Source: Nocardioides sp.
GTDB taxonomy: Bacteria; Actinomycetota; Actinomycetes; Propionibacteriales; Nocardioidaceae
Direction of reading: 5' to 3'
NCBI GenBank assembly: GCA_021731205.1
Contig: JAKFXV010000160.1
Coordinates: 1-12,498, forward strand
DNA: 12,498 nt
Shown: in pieces, positions 6,360-12,498 of the stretch
Layout of the letters: each line of letters starts with the position of its first letter
Position numbering within the stretch: position 1 is the first letter of the stretch
The notes under the pieces: generated by a model
The model's database searches: none
The model's input: only the letters and a program-made list of their open reading frames with translations
Told to the model about the DNA's origin: nothing
Program-made: the position numbers and the translations under genes

Positions 6360-9300
6360 TCAGCGCGTCAAACAACCGGGGCCGAGCAGGGCCTTGAGGT
6401 CCGCGAACAGCGCGGACCCGGGGGTCACCCGGAACTCGTCATCGAGGCGCAGCACGGTGGTCTCGGTGCGGTGCAGCAAGCGCAGGTGCACCTCCGTGAC
6501 CCCCGGGTGCGAGCTCAGCACATCCTTGAGCGCCCCCACCACCGGCGGGGTGCATCTGGTGGAGGCCAGGGTCAGCACCACGGGTCCGGCCGCCTCGCGT
6601 GCGATGTCCGGAACGCTCACCTCGTGCGCGTGCAGCTCCGGCTGATCCTTGCTGCGAGACAGACGCCCCTTGATGGTCAAGACGGCGTCCTCGATCAACA
6701 GCGTGCTGTGGGTTTGGTACGCCGCCGGGAACAGCAGCACCTCGATGGCGCCCTCCAGATCCTCCAACGTGACCACGGCCCAGGCGTCGCCGCGTCGGGT
6801 GATCTTGCGTTGTACGGCGGTCACTAACCCGCTGATCGTGAGGTACTCCCCTTCGGGGCGCTCCTCATCGGTCATCAGCTGCCCGATGGTGCAGTCCGTG
6901 CCACGGGTCAAGACGTGCTCGAGGCCCAACAACGGATGGTCGGAGACATACAGGCCCAGCATGTCCCGCTCATGGCCCAACAAGGTGGTCTTGTCCCACT
7001 CGTCGAGGTCGGGAATCGTCACCGACACCCCGAAGGCACCCAAACCCGAAGCGTCGTCGTCCTCGAACCCCCCGAACAGCGAGTCTTGGCCGATGGCCTG
7101 GTTGCGCTTGAGGTCCACGAACTGGTCGACGGCAGCTTCATGGACGGTCACGAGTGCCCGCCGGCGGTGCTTCATCTCGTCGAAGGCGCCGGCCTTGATC
7201 AACGACTCGATAACCCGCTTGTTGCACACCACGGCAGGCACTTTGGCCATGAAGTCGTTGAAGTCGTGGAAGCGACCTTGGGTCTTGCGGGTCGCCACGA
7301 TCTCCGCCACGACGTTCGCGCCGACGTTGCGGATGGCAGTCAGGCCGAAGCGGATGGCAGTCCCGACCGGGGTGAAGGTTGCCTCGGACTCGTTGACGTC
7401 GGGCGGCAGCACCTGGATCTTCATCCTGCGGCACTCGTTGAGGTAGATCGCCATCTTGTCCTTGTCGTCCTTCACCGAGGTCAACAGGGCCGCCATGTAT
7501 TCCGCGGGGAAGTTCGCCTTGAGGTACGCCGTCCAGTACGACACCAGGCCGTAGGCGGCCGAGTGCGCCTTGTTGAAGGCGTAGTCGGAGAACGGGACGA
7601 GGATGTCCCAGAGCGTCTTGATCGCGTGCTGGCCGAACCCGCGTTCGGTCATGCCGGCCGAGAAGGTCTCGAGCTGCTTGTCGAGCTCCTCCTTCTTCTT
7701 CTTGCCCATGGCGCGACGCAGCAGATCGGCCTGACCCAGCGTGTAGCCCGCGAGCTTCTGGGCGATCTCCATGACCTGTTCTTGATAGACGATCAGGCCG
7801 TAGGTCTCACCAAGGATCTCCGCCAACGCGTCCGCGAGCTCCGGGTGGATCGGCTCGACCGGCTCACGGCCGGTCTTGCGTCGGGCGTACTTGTTGTGTG
7901 AGTCGGCCCCCATCGGACCGGGTCGATACAACGCACCGACGGCCGAGATGTCCTCGAAGCAGTCGGGCCGCATCGAGCGCAGCAGCGCCCGCATCGGCGC
8001 CCCGTCGAGCTGGAAGATGCCGAGCGTGTCGCCGCGCTGCATCAGGGCGTACGTCGCCGGGTCGTCGAGCGGGAGGTCCTCAAGGACGACGGTCTGGCCG
8101 GCGTTCAAGGAGATGTTGATCAGGGCGTCGTCGAGGACCGTGAGGTTGCGCAACCCCAGGAAGTCCATCTTGATCAACCCGAGCTTCTCGCAGGTCGGGT
8201 AGTCGAACTGAGTGATGATCGCGCCGTCCTGGGGTCGCTTCATCAGGGGGATGACCTCGAGCAAGGGCGTGCGCGACATGATGACGCCGGCGGCGTGCAC
8301 ACCCCACTGCCGCTTGAGCCCCTCGATCCCCATCGCCGTGTCGACCACTTGCTTCACATCGGCGTCACCGTCGTAGAGACTTCGGAACTCACCGCCCTCC
8401 CCGAATCGCTTGTGAGCCGGGTCGAAGATCTGCTTGAGCGGGATGTCCTTGCCCATCACCGCAGCCGGCATCACCTTGGTGATGCGGTCGCCCATCGCGA
8501 AGGGGTAGCCGAGAATGCGGGATGCATCCTTGACCGACTGCTTGGCCTTGATCGTGCCGTAGGTGACGATCATTGAGACGCGGTCCTCGCCGTACTTCTC
8601 GGTGACGTAGCGGATCACCTCGCCGCGCCGGCGCTCGTCGAAGTCGATGTCGAAGTCGGGCATCGACACCCGGTCGGGGTTGAGGAAACGCTCGAAGATC
8701 AGCCCGTGCCGCAGGGGGTCGAGATCGGTGATCCGCAGTGCGTAGGCGCACATGGATCCAGCTCCTGACCCTCGACCGGGCCCGACCCGGATGCCGTTGT
8801 CCTTGGCCCAGTTGATGAAGTCGGCGACCACCAGGAAGTAGCCCGGAAAACCCATCTCGATGATCACGGAGGTCTCGAAGTCCGCCTGCTTGCGAACCTC
8901 GGCCGGGATCCCCGTGGGGTAGCGGCGGCTCAGGCCCCGCTCGACCTCCTTGACGAACCACGAGTTCTCGTCCTCGCCCTCGGGGACGTCGAACTGCGGC
9001 ATATGGGTGCCGTTGCCTTCGGTGAACTCGACGTCACACCGCTCCGCGATCAGCAGCGTGTTGTCGCAGGCCTCTTTCATCCCGTTGCGGTGCTCCCACA
9101 GCTCACGCATCTGCTCGGGAGACTTGATGTAGTAGTCGTCGCCGTTGAACTTGAACCGCTTCGGATCGGCCATCGTGCTGCCCGAGGAGACACACAGCAG
9201 GTGTTCGTGCGCCTGCGCGTCTTCGCGGCGTACGTAGTGGGAGTCGTTCGTCGCGATCGGAGCGATCCCCAGGTCGCGACCCAGCGCGAGCAACCCGTCC

Positions 9301-9902
9301 CGGACGCGGGTCTCGATGTCGAGGCCATGGTCCATGAGCTCGAGGAAGTAGTTGTCCCGTCCGAAGATGTCTTGGAAGTCGGCCGCCGCCTGCCGCGCCT
9401 TGGCGTAGTCCCCGATGCGCAGCCAGGTCTGAACTTCCCCGGAAGGGCACCCGGTGGTTCCGATCAGCCCGTCGGAGTACTCCGCCAACAGCTCGCGGTC
9501 TGCCCGGGGGTTGTAGAAGAAGCCCTCCATCGACGCCCGCGAGGTCAACCTGAAGAGATTGTGCATACCGCGCGTGGTCTCGGCGAGCAGCGTCATGTGG
9601 GTGTACGCCCCGGAGCCCGAGACGTCGTCGTCCCCTCCGTCGTTCCAGCGCACCCGTTTGCGTTCGAAACGCGAGGTGTTGGGGGTGAGGTAGGCCTCAC
9701 AGCCGATGATCGGCTTGAGCCCGGCCGCCTTCGCCTTGGCGTAGAAGTCGTAGGCACCGAACACGTTGCCGTGGTCGGTCATCGCGATCGCCGACATCCC
9801 GAGTTCGGCAGTGCGCGCGAACAGGTCGGTCAGTCGGGCCGCGCCGTCGAGCATCGAGTATTCGGTGTGGTTGTGCAGGTGCACGAAGGATCCGCCGGCC
9901 AT
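6360..9902 (-). CDS. dnaE: Replicative DNA polymerase III alpha subunit DnaE (DnaE1 type)
   Basis: A 1180-aa C-family polymerase, full length. The N-terminal PHP domain (about 5-290) keeps its metal-ligand residues: His8, His10, His12 and Asp19; His44 in TDHG; Glu69 in GCEAY; His102, Cys152, and Asp220/His222 in NDSH. In M. tuberculosis DnaE1 this domain is the proofreading 3'-5' exonuclease. The palm has Asp418 and Asp420 in MPDFDIDF and Asp580 in MDFLGLR; GPGRGSGAGS is at 374-383. The tandem helix-hairpin-helix region is near 840-905. QDSLF (939-943) is a beta-clamp binding motif just before an OB fold (about 1021-1100). The start ATG 9902 gives the canonical FVHLHNHTEYSMLDG opening, and no Shine-Dalgarno is visible. 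It is a single gene with a 62-bp upstream gap. Confidence 0.98.
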   Translation of the reverse strand: MAGGSFVHLHNHTEYSMLDGAARLTDLFARTAELGMSAIAMTDHGNVFGAYDFYAKAKAAGLKPIIGCEAYLTPNTSRFERKRVRWNDGGDDDVSGSGAYTHMTLLAETTRGMHNLFRLTSRASMEGFFYNPRADRELLAEYSDGLIGTTGCPSGEVQTWLRIGDYAKARQAAADFQDIFGRDNYFLELMDHGLDIETRVRDGLLALGRDLGIAPIATNDSHYVRREDAQAHEHLLCVSSGSTMADPKRFKFNGDDYYIKSPEQMRELWEHRNGMKEACDNTLLIAERCDVEFTEGNGTHMPQFDVPEGEDENSWFVKEVERGLSRRYPTGIPAEVRKQADFETSVIIEMGFPGYFLVVADFINWAKDNGIRVGPGRGSGAGSMCAYALRITDLDPLRHGLIFERFLNPDRVSMPDFDIDFDERRRGEVIRYVTEKYGEDRVSMIVTYGTIKAKQSVKDASRILGYPFAMGDRITKVMPAAVMGKDIPLKQIFDPAHKRFGEGGEFRSLYDGDADVKQVVDTAMGIEGLKRQWGVHAAGVIMSRTPLLEVIPLMKRPQDGAIITQFDYPTCEKLGLIKMDFLGLRNLTVLDDALINISLNAGQTVVLEDLPLDDPATYALMQRGDTLGIFQLDGAPMRALLRSMRPDCFEDISAVGALYRPGPMGADSHNKYARRKTGREPVEPIHPELADALAEILGETYGLIVYQEQVMEIAQKLAGYTLGQADLLRRAMGKKKKEELDKQLETFSAGMTERGFGQHAIKTLWDILVPFSDYAFNKAHSAAYGLVSYWTAYLKANFPAEYMAALLTSVKDDKDKMAIYLNECRRMKIQVLPPDVNESEATFTPVGTAIRFGLTAIRNVGANVVAEIVATRKTQGRFHDFNDFMAKVPAVVCNKRVIESLIKAGAFDEMKHRRRALVTVHEAAVDQFVDLKRNQAIGQDSLFGGFEDDDASGLGAFGVSVTIPDLDEWDKTTLLGHERDMLGLYVSDHPLLGLEHVLTRGTDCTIGQLMTDEERPEGEYLTISGLVTAVQRKITRRGDAWAVVTLEDLEGAIEVLLFPAAYQTHSTLLIEDAVLTIKGRLSRSKDQPELHAHEVSVPDIAREAAGPVVLTLASTRCTPPVVGALKDVLSSHPGVTEVHLRLLHRTETTVLRLDDEFRVTPGSALFADLKALLGPGCLTR

Positions 9903-9911
9903 GGTGTTCGA

Positions 9912-9917
9912 ACCCTA
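9912..9917 (-). promoter_or_regulatory. Possible -10 element of dnaE
   Basis: TAGGGT on the minus strand ends 9 nt before the dnaE ATG, which would give a leader of only about 2 nt. No Shine-Dalgarno and no convincing -35 are seen. The call rests on the TAnnnT pattern and position alone. Confidence 0.3.
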
Positions 9918-9964
9918 GTCGACCTCACCAGGGCGTTGGACGAGCAACGCGGCGAGCCCCGAGA

Positions 9965-10480
9965 TCACCTGGCCGGAGGACCCAGACCCGGCCACACGAG
10001 ATGCAGTTCGGTGGCCGGCTCCTGCTCATCGGGTCCTTCGCTGAACCCCTGCCTGCTCCCGACGACGACCATGCCTCGGCGGGCATAGAAGGCTCGGGCG
10101 ACTCGATTCGACTCCAGGACTGCCAACTCGAACCCGTCCGGGTGAAGGGCCTTGACGAGGTCGAGCAATGCCGTTCCGATGCCTTGTCCGACATGGTCGG
10201 GATGGACGTAGAGCGAGTGCAGCCAGTCGTCCTGTACGACGGCGTACCCGATCGGCTGTGCCGCGCCGGCGGCGTGCGCGACCCACACCTGGGCGTGCTC
10301 GGCGAGCAGCTCGGCCAGGTGGGCCGCGACGAGGTCAGGGCCGTGGGTCGGTGGCGGGAAGCCCGCGTCGCGCGTTCGCGCGGCCACGTAGACCGCCAGC
10401 AGCGCGTCGGCGTCGCCGGGTTCGCCACCTCCGATGGTGAAGCCGCCGGGGGCGTCTGCGGTGGGCGCCTCATCGACCAT
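9965..10480 (-). CDS. GNAT-family N-acetyltransferase
   Basis: A 171-aa soluble acetyl-CoA-dependent acyltransferase of unknown substrate. Motif A, which binds the CoA pyrophosphate, is [19 protein letters not shown] at 89-107, with the V-G-Q-G-I-G turn at 97-102. Motif B is [16 protein letters not shown] at 122-137, with the Asn and Tyr typical of the family. The N-terminal part (about 20-70) has the expected alpha1-alpha2 region for substrate binding. Start ATG 10480 overlaps the end of the rluD-like gene by 11 bp and lacks a clear Shine-Dalgarno, suggesting coupled translation. The open frame extends to 10582, but that stretch is inside the upstream gene. The position between the pseudouridine synthase gene and dnaE does not reveal the substrate; a ribosomal-protein or small-molecule target are both open. 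Confidence 0.88.
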   Translation of the reverse strand: MVDEAPTADAPGGFTIGGGEPGDADALLAVYVAARTRDAGFPPPTHGPDLVAAHLAELLAEHAQVWVAHAAGAAQPIGYAVVQDDWLHSLYVHPDHVGQGIGTALLDLVKALHPDGFELAVLESNRVARAFYARRGMVVVGSRQGFSEGPDEQEPATELHLVWPGLGPPAR

Positions 10481-11381
10481 CGCGGATGATCGCCAAGGCG
10501 GCGTACAGGTCGTCGGGGTAGTCAGCGGAGAACTCGACCCACTCACCGGACTCAGGATGTTCGAACCCCAGCTGACGGGCATGCAGCCACTGTCGGGTCA
10601 GCCCGAGCCGACTCGCCAGGGTCGGGTCGGCCCCGTAGGTCAGGTCGCCGACGCACGGATGCTTCAGCGCAGCCATGTGCACCCGGATCTGGTGGGTGCG
10701 ACCGGTCTCGAGCCGGACGTCGAGGAGGCTGGCGAACCGGTGCGCCTCCAGCGTCGAGTAGTGCGTGATGCTGGCCCGCCCACCACTCATCACGGCGAAC
10801 TTGTAGTCCGCCTTCGGGTGGCGGCCGATCGGGGCGTCGATGGTTCCCACGTGGGGGTCCGGATGCCCTTGCACGAGCGCGTGATAGGTCTTCTCGACGG
10901 CTCGATGCCGAAAGGCGTTCTTGAGTCGCGAATAGGCCAGTTCGGACTTGCAGATCACCATCACTCCCGACGTGCCGACGTCGAGACGTTGCACGATCCC
11001 CTGGCGTTCGGGAGCGCCGCCGGTGGCGATTCGGAACCCTGCCCCGGCCAGGTGTCCTACGACGGTCGGCCCCTTCCAACCGGGGCTGGAATGCACCGCC
11101 ACTCCGACCGGTTTGTCGATCACCACGATCGCCTCGTCGTCGTAGAGGATCTCGATCCCTTCGACCAGGGAGGGTACGACGGCCAGCCGGTCCGCCTCGT
11201 CGGGAATGGTGACCTCGAGCAACGCCCCTTGGCGCACGCGATCGGACTTGAGGACCGTCGAGCCGTCCAGGTGCACGTGGTCTGCCGCGATCAGCTCCCC
11301 CGCACGAGATCGCGACAGGCCGAACATCCGGGCCATCGCCACGTCGACCCGCTCACCGTCCAAGCCTTCTGGAACCAACAC
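10470..11381 (-). CDS. RluD-type 23S rRNA pseudouridine synthase
   Basis: RluA/RluD-family pseudouridine synthase, 303 aa from the chosen start, close to the family length. An N-terminal S4 RNA-binding domain (about 7-60) contains [20 protein letters not shown]. The catalytic domain has [10 protein letters not shown] (88-97) and [12 protein letters not shown] (132-143), with catalytic Asp134. The conserved EKTYHALV (163-170) and [13 protein letters not shown] (225-237) follow. E. coli RluD modifies 23S helix 69; the target here is inferred only from family. The start is uncertain: no ATG is available, and GTG 11381 gives the expected N-terminus but has no Shine-Dalgarno and lies 23 nt after lspA. 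A CTG at 11408, overlapping the lspA stop, would add nine residues. The frame open upstream to 11666 is inside lspA. Confidence 0.93.
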   Translation of the reverse strand: MLVPEGLDGERVDVAMARMFGLSRSRAGELIAADHVHLDGSTVLKSDRVRQGALLEVTIPDEADRLAVVPSLVEGIEILYDDEAIVVIDKPVGVAVHSSPGWKGPTVVGHLAGAGFRIATGGAPERQGIVQRLDVGTSGVMVICKSELAYSRLKNAFRHRAVEKTYHALVQGHPDPHVGTIDAPIGRHPKADYKFAVMSGGRASITHYSTLEAHRFASLLDVRLETGRTHQIRVHMAALKHPCVGDLTYGADPTLASRLGLTRQWLHARQLGFEHPESGEWVEFSADYPDDLYAALAIIRDGR

Positions 11382-11404
11382 CGTGCGGCGGTGTTCGCCG
11401 CCGG

Positions 11405-11962
11405 TCAGGGTGACACCCGTTGTGCGGCGTCGCGGGTGCCATCGACCCGAACCCCGCGGAAGGCTTGGATGAGAATCAGGCCGGCCGCCAGGTTGATGCA
11501 GATGTCGGCCACGTTGAAGACCGGCCAGTTCGGGACCTGGAGAAAGTCCACCACGTGGCCGCGGAACGGCGCGGGGTCCCGGAAGAGTCGGTCGGTCAGA
11601 TTGCCGAGTACGCCGGCCAGCAGCAGCCCCAGCGACACCGCCCACAGCGGCGAACGAACTCGCCACCCGAAGTACAGCACGACGCAGGTCGCGGTGATCG
11701 CGACCAGGGTCAACGCCACCGTGAACCGCTCACCGGTGCTGAACGCCGCCCCTGGATTGCGGACCAGATGCAACACCAACCACTGCCCGACCACTTCGAT
11801 GTCTCGTTCAGTCAGGGCAGCGACTGCCCAGCGCTTCGTGACGACGTCGAGGACGTAGCCGATGACGGCCACGAACGCGAACAGATGGGTCAGCCGAGCG
11901 GGAGCCCCCGAACCTCCAGGACTCGCGGCGTCGTTCAGCGACGTTCCTCGCGCTGCTTGCAT
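11405..11962 (-). CDS. lspA: Prolipoprotein signal peptidase II LspA
   Basis: Integral membrane aspartyl protease that cuts lipoprotein signal peptides before the lipidated cysteine; 185 aa from ATG 11962. Four hydrophobic segments lie near residues 26-42, 80-98, 105-120 and 152-168. Conserved motifs are all present: RNPGAAFS (68-75, Asn69), GNLTDR (120-125) and GHVVDF (135-140), with catalytic Asp139. FNVAD (149-153) holds the second catalytic aspartate, Asp153. Start choice is uncertain. ATG 11962 lies inside the upstream zinc-finger gene, a 28-bp overlap. A GTG at 11971 and a CTG at 11938 (overlapping the upstream stop as CTGA and preceded by GAGGA) are alternatives. The N-terminal [12 protein letters not shown] stretch is hydrophilic and cytoplasmic. 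Confidence 0.95.
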   Translation of the reverse strand: MQAARGTSLNDAASPGGSGAPARLTHLFAFVAVIGYVLDVVTKRWAVAALTERDIEVVGQWLVLHLVRNPGAAFSTGERFTVALTLVAITATCVVLYFGWRVRSPLWAVSLGLLLAGVLGNLTDRLFRDPAPFRGHVVDFLQVPNWPVFNVADICINLAAGLILIQAFRGVRVDGTRDAAQRVSP

Positions 11963-12405
11963 GACAAGCACAGTGTGGCACGCGGGAATGCCATCATCCG
12001 CATCTTGCCGATCGGCTCACCGCACGACTCGCACACGCCATAGGTGCCGTCGTCGATGTGGCTCAAGGCCCGCTCGATCTGCGCCAACATCTCACGCTCG
12101 TTGTTGACGACCGTCAGTTCTTGGTCGCGCTCGAAGCTGGTGGCACCCATGTCCGCCTGGTCGTGCCCCGCACCGTCTCCTGCATCCCGCATCAACCCGG
12201 CCAACTCGATCTGCTGGTTGTGGAGCAACTGCAGCAGCCGGTCGCGGTGCTCGTGGAGCTCGGTCAGGACGCCGGTGAGCTCGGCCTTGGTCCAGGCCTT
12301 CTCTCCAGGCTTCACCGCAAGTGACCGCGGAGCAATCGTCAGGGCTGCCGGTTTGCTCGTCGCCTTCTTGGCCGCGCTACCGCGCTGCGCACTGCTCGAA
12401 GCCAT
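11935..12405 (-). CDS. TraR/DksA-family zinc-finger protein
   Basis: A 156-aa cytoplasmic protein with the layout of DksA-like RNA polymerase secondary-channel proteins. Residues 1-35 are a low-complexity Ala/Ser/Lys/Pro tail. About 38-118 form two helices, and a four-cysteine zinc finger follows: Cys125 and Cys128 in CESCGEP, Cys146 and Cys149 in CLSC, spaced CxxC-x17-CxxC. The turn between the helices carries DQADMG at 82-87, resembling the DxxDxA tip of E. coli DksA but with Gly for the Ala. Action at RNA polymerase is inferred from the family. Start ATG 12405 has GAGGAG (12412-12417) 6 nt upstream. It is the first gene of the lspA-rluD-GNAT cluster, an order also known from other actinobacteria, and its 3' end overlaps lspA. 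Confidence 0.9.
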   Translation of the reverse strand: MASSSAQRGSAAKKATSKPAALTIAPRSLAVKPGEKAWTKAELTGVLTELHEHRDRLLQLLHNQQIELAGLMRDAGDGAGHDQADMGATSFERDQELTVVNNEREMLAQIERALSHIDDGTYGVCESCGEPIGKMRMMAFPRATLCLSCKQREERR

Positions 12406-12411
12406 CCGAGT

Positions 12412-12417
12412 CTCCTC
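12412..12417 (-). promoter_or_regulatory. Ribosome binding site of the TraR/DksA-like gene
   Basis: GAGGAG lies 6 nt before the ATG at 12405 and supports that start. In this window, clear Shine-Dalgarno sites also precede hisA, hisB, the micro-ORF and the DUF3352 gene, whereas hisD, dnaE and the LON gene lack them. Confidence 0.7.
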
Positions 12418-12420
12418 GCT

Positions 12421-12441
12421 CCGGGGAGTTATCGACCCCGG
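12421..12441. repeat. 6-bp inverted repeat enclosing a possible -10 element
   Basis: CCGGGG (12421-12426) and CCCCGG (12436-12441) flank 9 bp. On the minus strand the enclosed segment reads TCGATAACT; GATAAC (12433-12428) would be a plausible -10, giving a short leader of about 15 nt that holds the ribosome binding site. It could be an operator, or chance in GC-rich DNA. Confidence 0.4.
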
Positions 12442-12456
12442 TCTCGCCTCCAGCAG

Positions 12457-12469
12457 CCGGCTTCGCCGG
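12457..12469. repeat. Short GC hairpin upstream of the TraR/DksA-like gene
   Basis: CCGGC and GCCGG pair around TTC; on the minus strand this is a tight stem with a GAA loop closed by C-G. It may belong to the terminator of the gene upstream (outside the window). No T-run follows. Confidence 0.4.
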
Positions 12470-12476
12470 ACTCGAC

Positions 12477-12493
12477 GGACCGCTGGACGGTCC
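12477..12493. repeat. 6-bp inverted repeat at the window edge
   Basis: GGACCG (12477-12482) and CGGTCC (12488-12493) flank CTGGA, giving a perfect stem. With the two repeats just downstream, it makes three hairpin-forming elements within about 75 bp before the TraR/DksA-like gene. The sequence from 12406 to 12498 contains no other gene that I can see. Confidence 0.4.
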
Positions 12494-12498
12494 AGGGA

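Noticed and set aside
9003..10088. 361-codon plus-strand open frame opposite dnaE and the GNAT gene, and a similar 328-codon frame at 6915-7901
   Set aside because: Both mirror dnaE codon periodicity on the other strand and show no family signature or ribosome binding site.
10434..11858. 474-codon plus-strand open frame across the GNAT, rluD-like and lspA genes
   Set aside because: It is antisense to three genes with clear family motifs. Its sequence is rich in Arg, Gly, His and Pro without domains, as expected for a high-GC shadow frame.
1..12498. Mobile element, CRISPR array, tRNA/rRNA, toxin-antitoxin or defence system, and biosynthetic cluster beyond histidine
   Set aside because: No transposase, integrase, repeat-spacer pattern, cloverleaf or rRNA sequence, or such gene family was found on either strand. 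Apart from the noted non-housekeeping genes, the window is conserved actinobacterial core.

Overview
This is a core-chromosome segment from a high-GC Gram-positive bacterium, almost certainly an actinomycete. The order hisD-hisC-hisB-hisH-hisA, a TraR/DksA-like gene followed by lspA, an RluD-type pseudouridine synthase and dnaE, and promoters sitting directly on start codons all fit that group. The order Propionibacteriales (Nocardioides-like) is my best guess from protein flavour, but it is an inference. I see no mobile element, CRISPR array, tRNA, rRNA or defence island, and no undescribed multi-gene system. The interest lies in small-scale organisation.

Layout. Almost everything is on the minus strand, so transcription runs from the right end to the left. 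At the right end (12405 down to 9965) a tightly packed group reads: TraR/DksA-like zinc-finger protein, signal peptidase II (lspA), RluD-type pseudouridine synthase and a GNAT acetyltransferase. Three of these genes overlap a neighbour. The replicative DNA polymerase III alpha subunit (dnaE, 9902-6360) follows with its own start region. A 112-bp gap with inverted repeats then leads to a membrane-anchored DUF3352-type protein (6247-4658). Its exported part appears to be an internal duplication.

The only plus-strand gene is a LON substrate-binding-domain protein (3971-4636). It converges with the DUF3352 gene across a 21-bp gap carrying a perfect palindrome, and diverges from hisD across only 33 bp. 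The two divergent -10 elements lie so close to their ATGs that both transcripts are probably leaderless.

The left third (3937 down to the window edge) is the histidine operon: hisD, hisC, a 20-codon micro-ORF, hisB, hisH and the first 51 codons of hisA (priA). These supply the last steps from ProFAR isomerisation and IGP synthesis (hisA, hisH; hisF would lie outside) through dehydration (hisB) and transamination (hisC) to histidinol oxidation (hisD). Gaps are 7 to 18 bp or ATGA overlaps, as expected for a translationally coupled operon.
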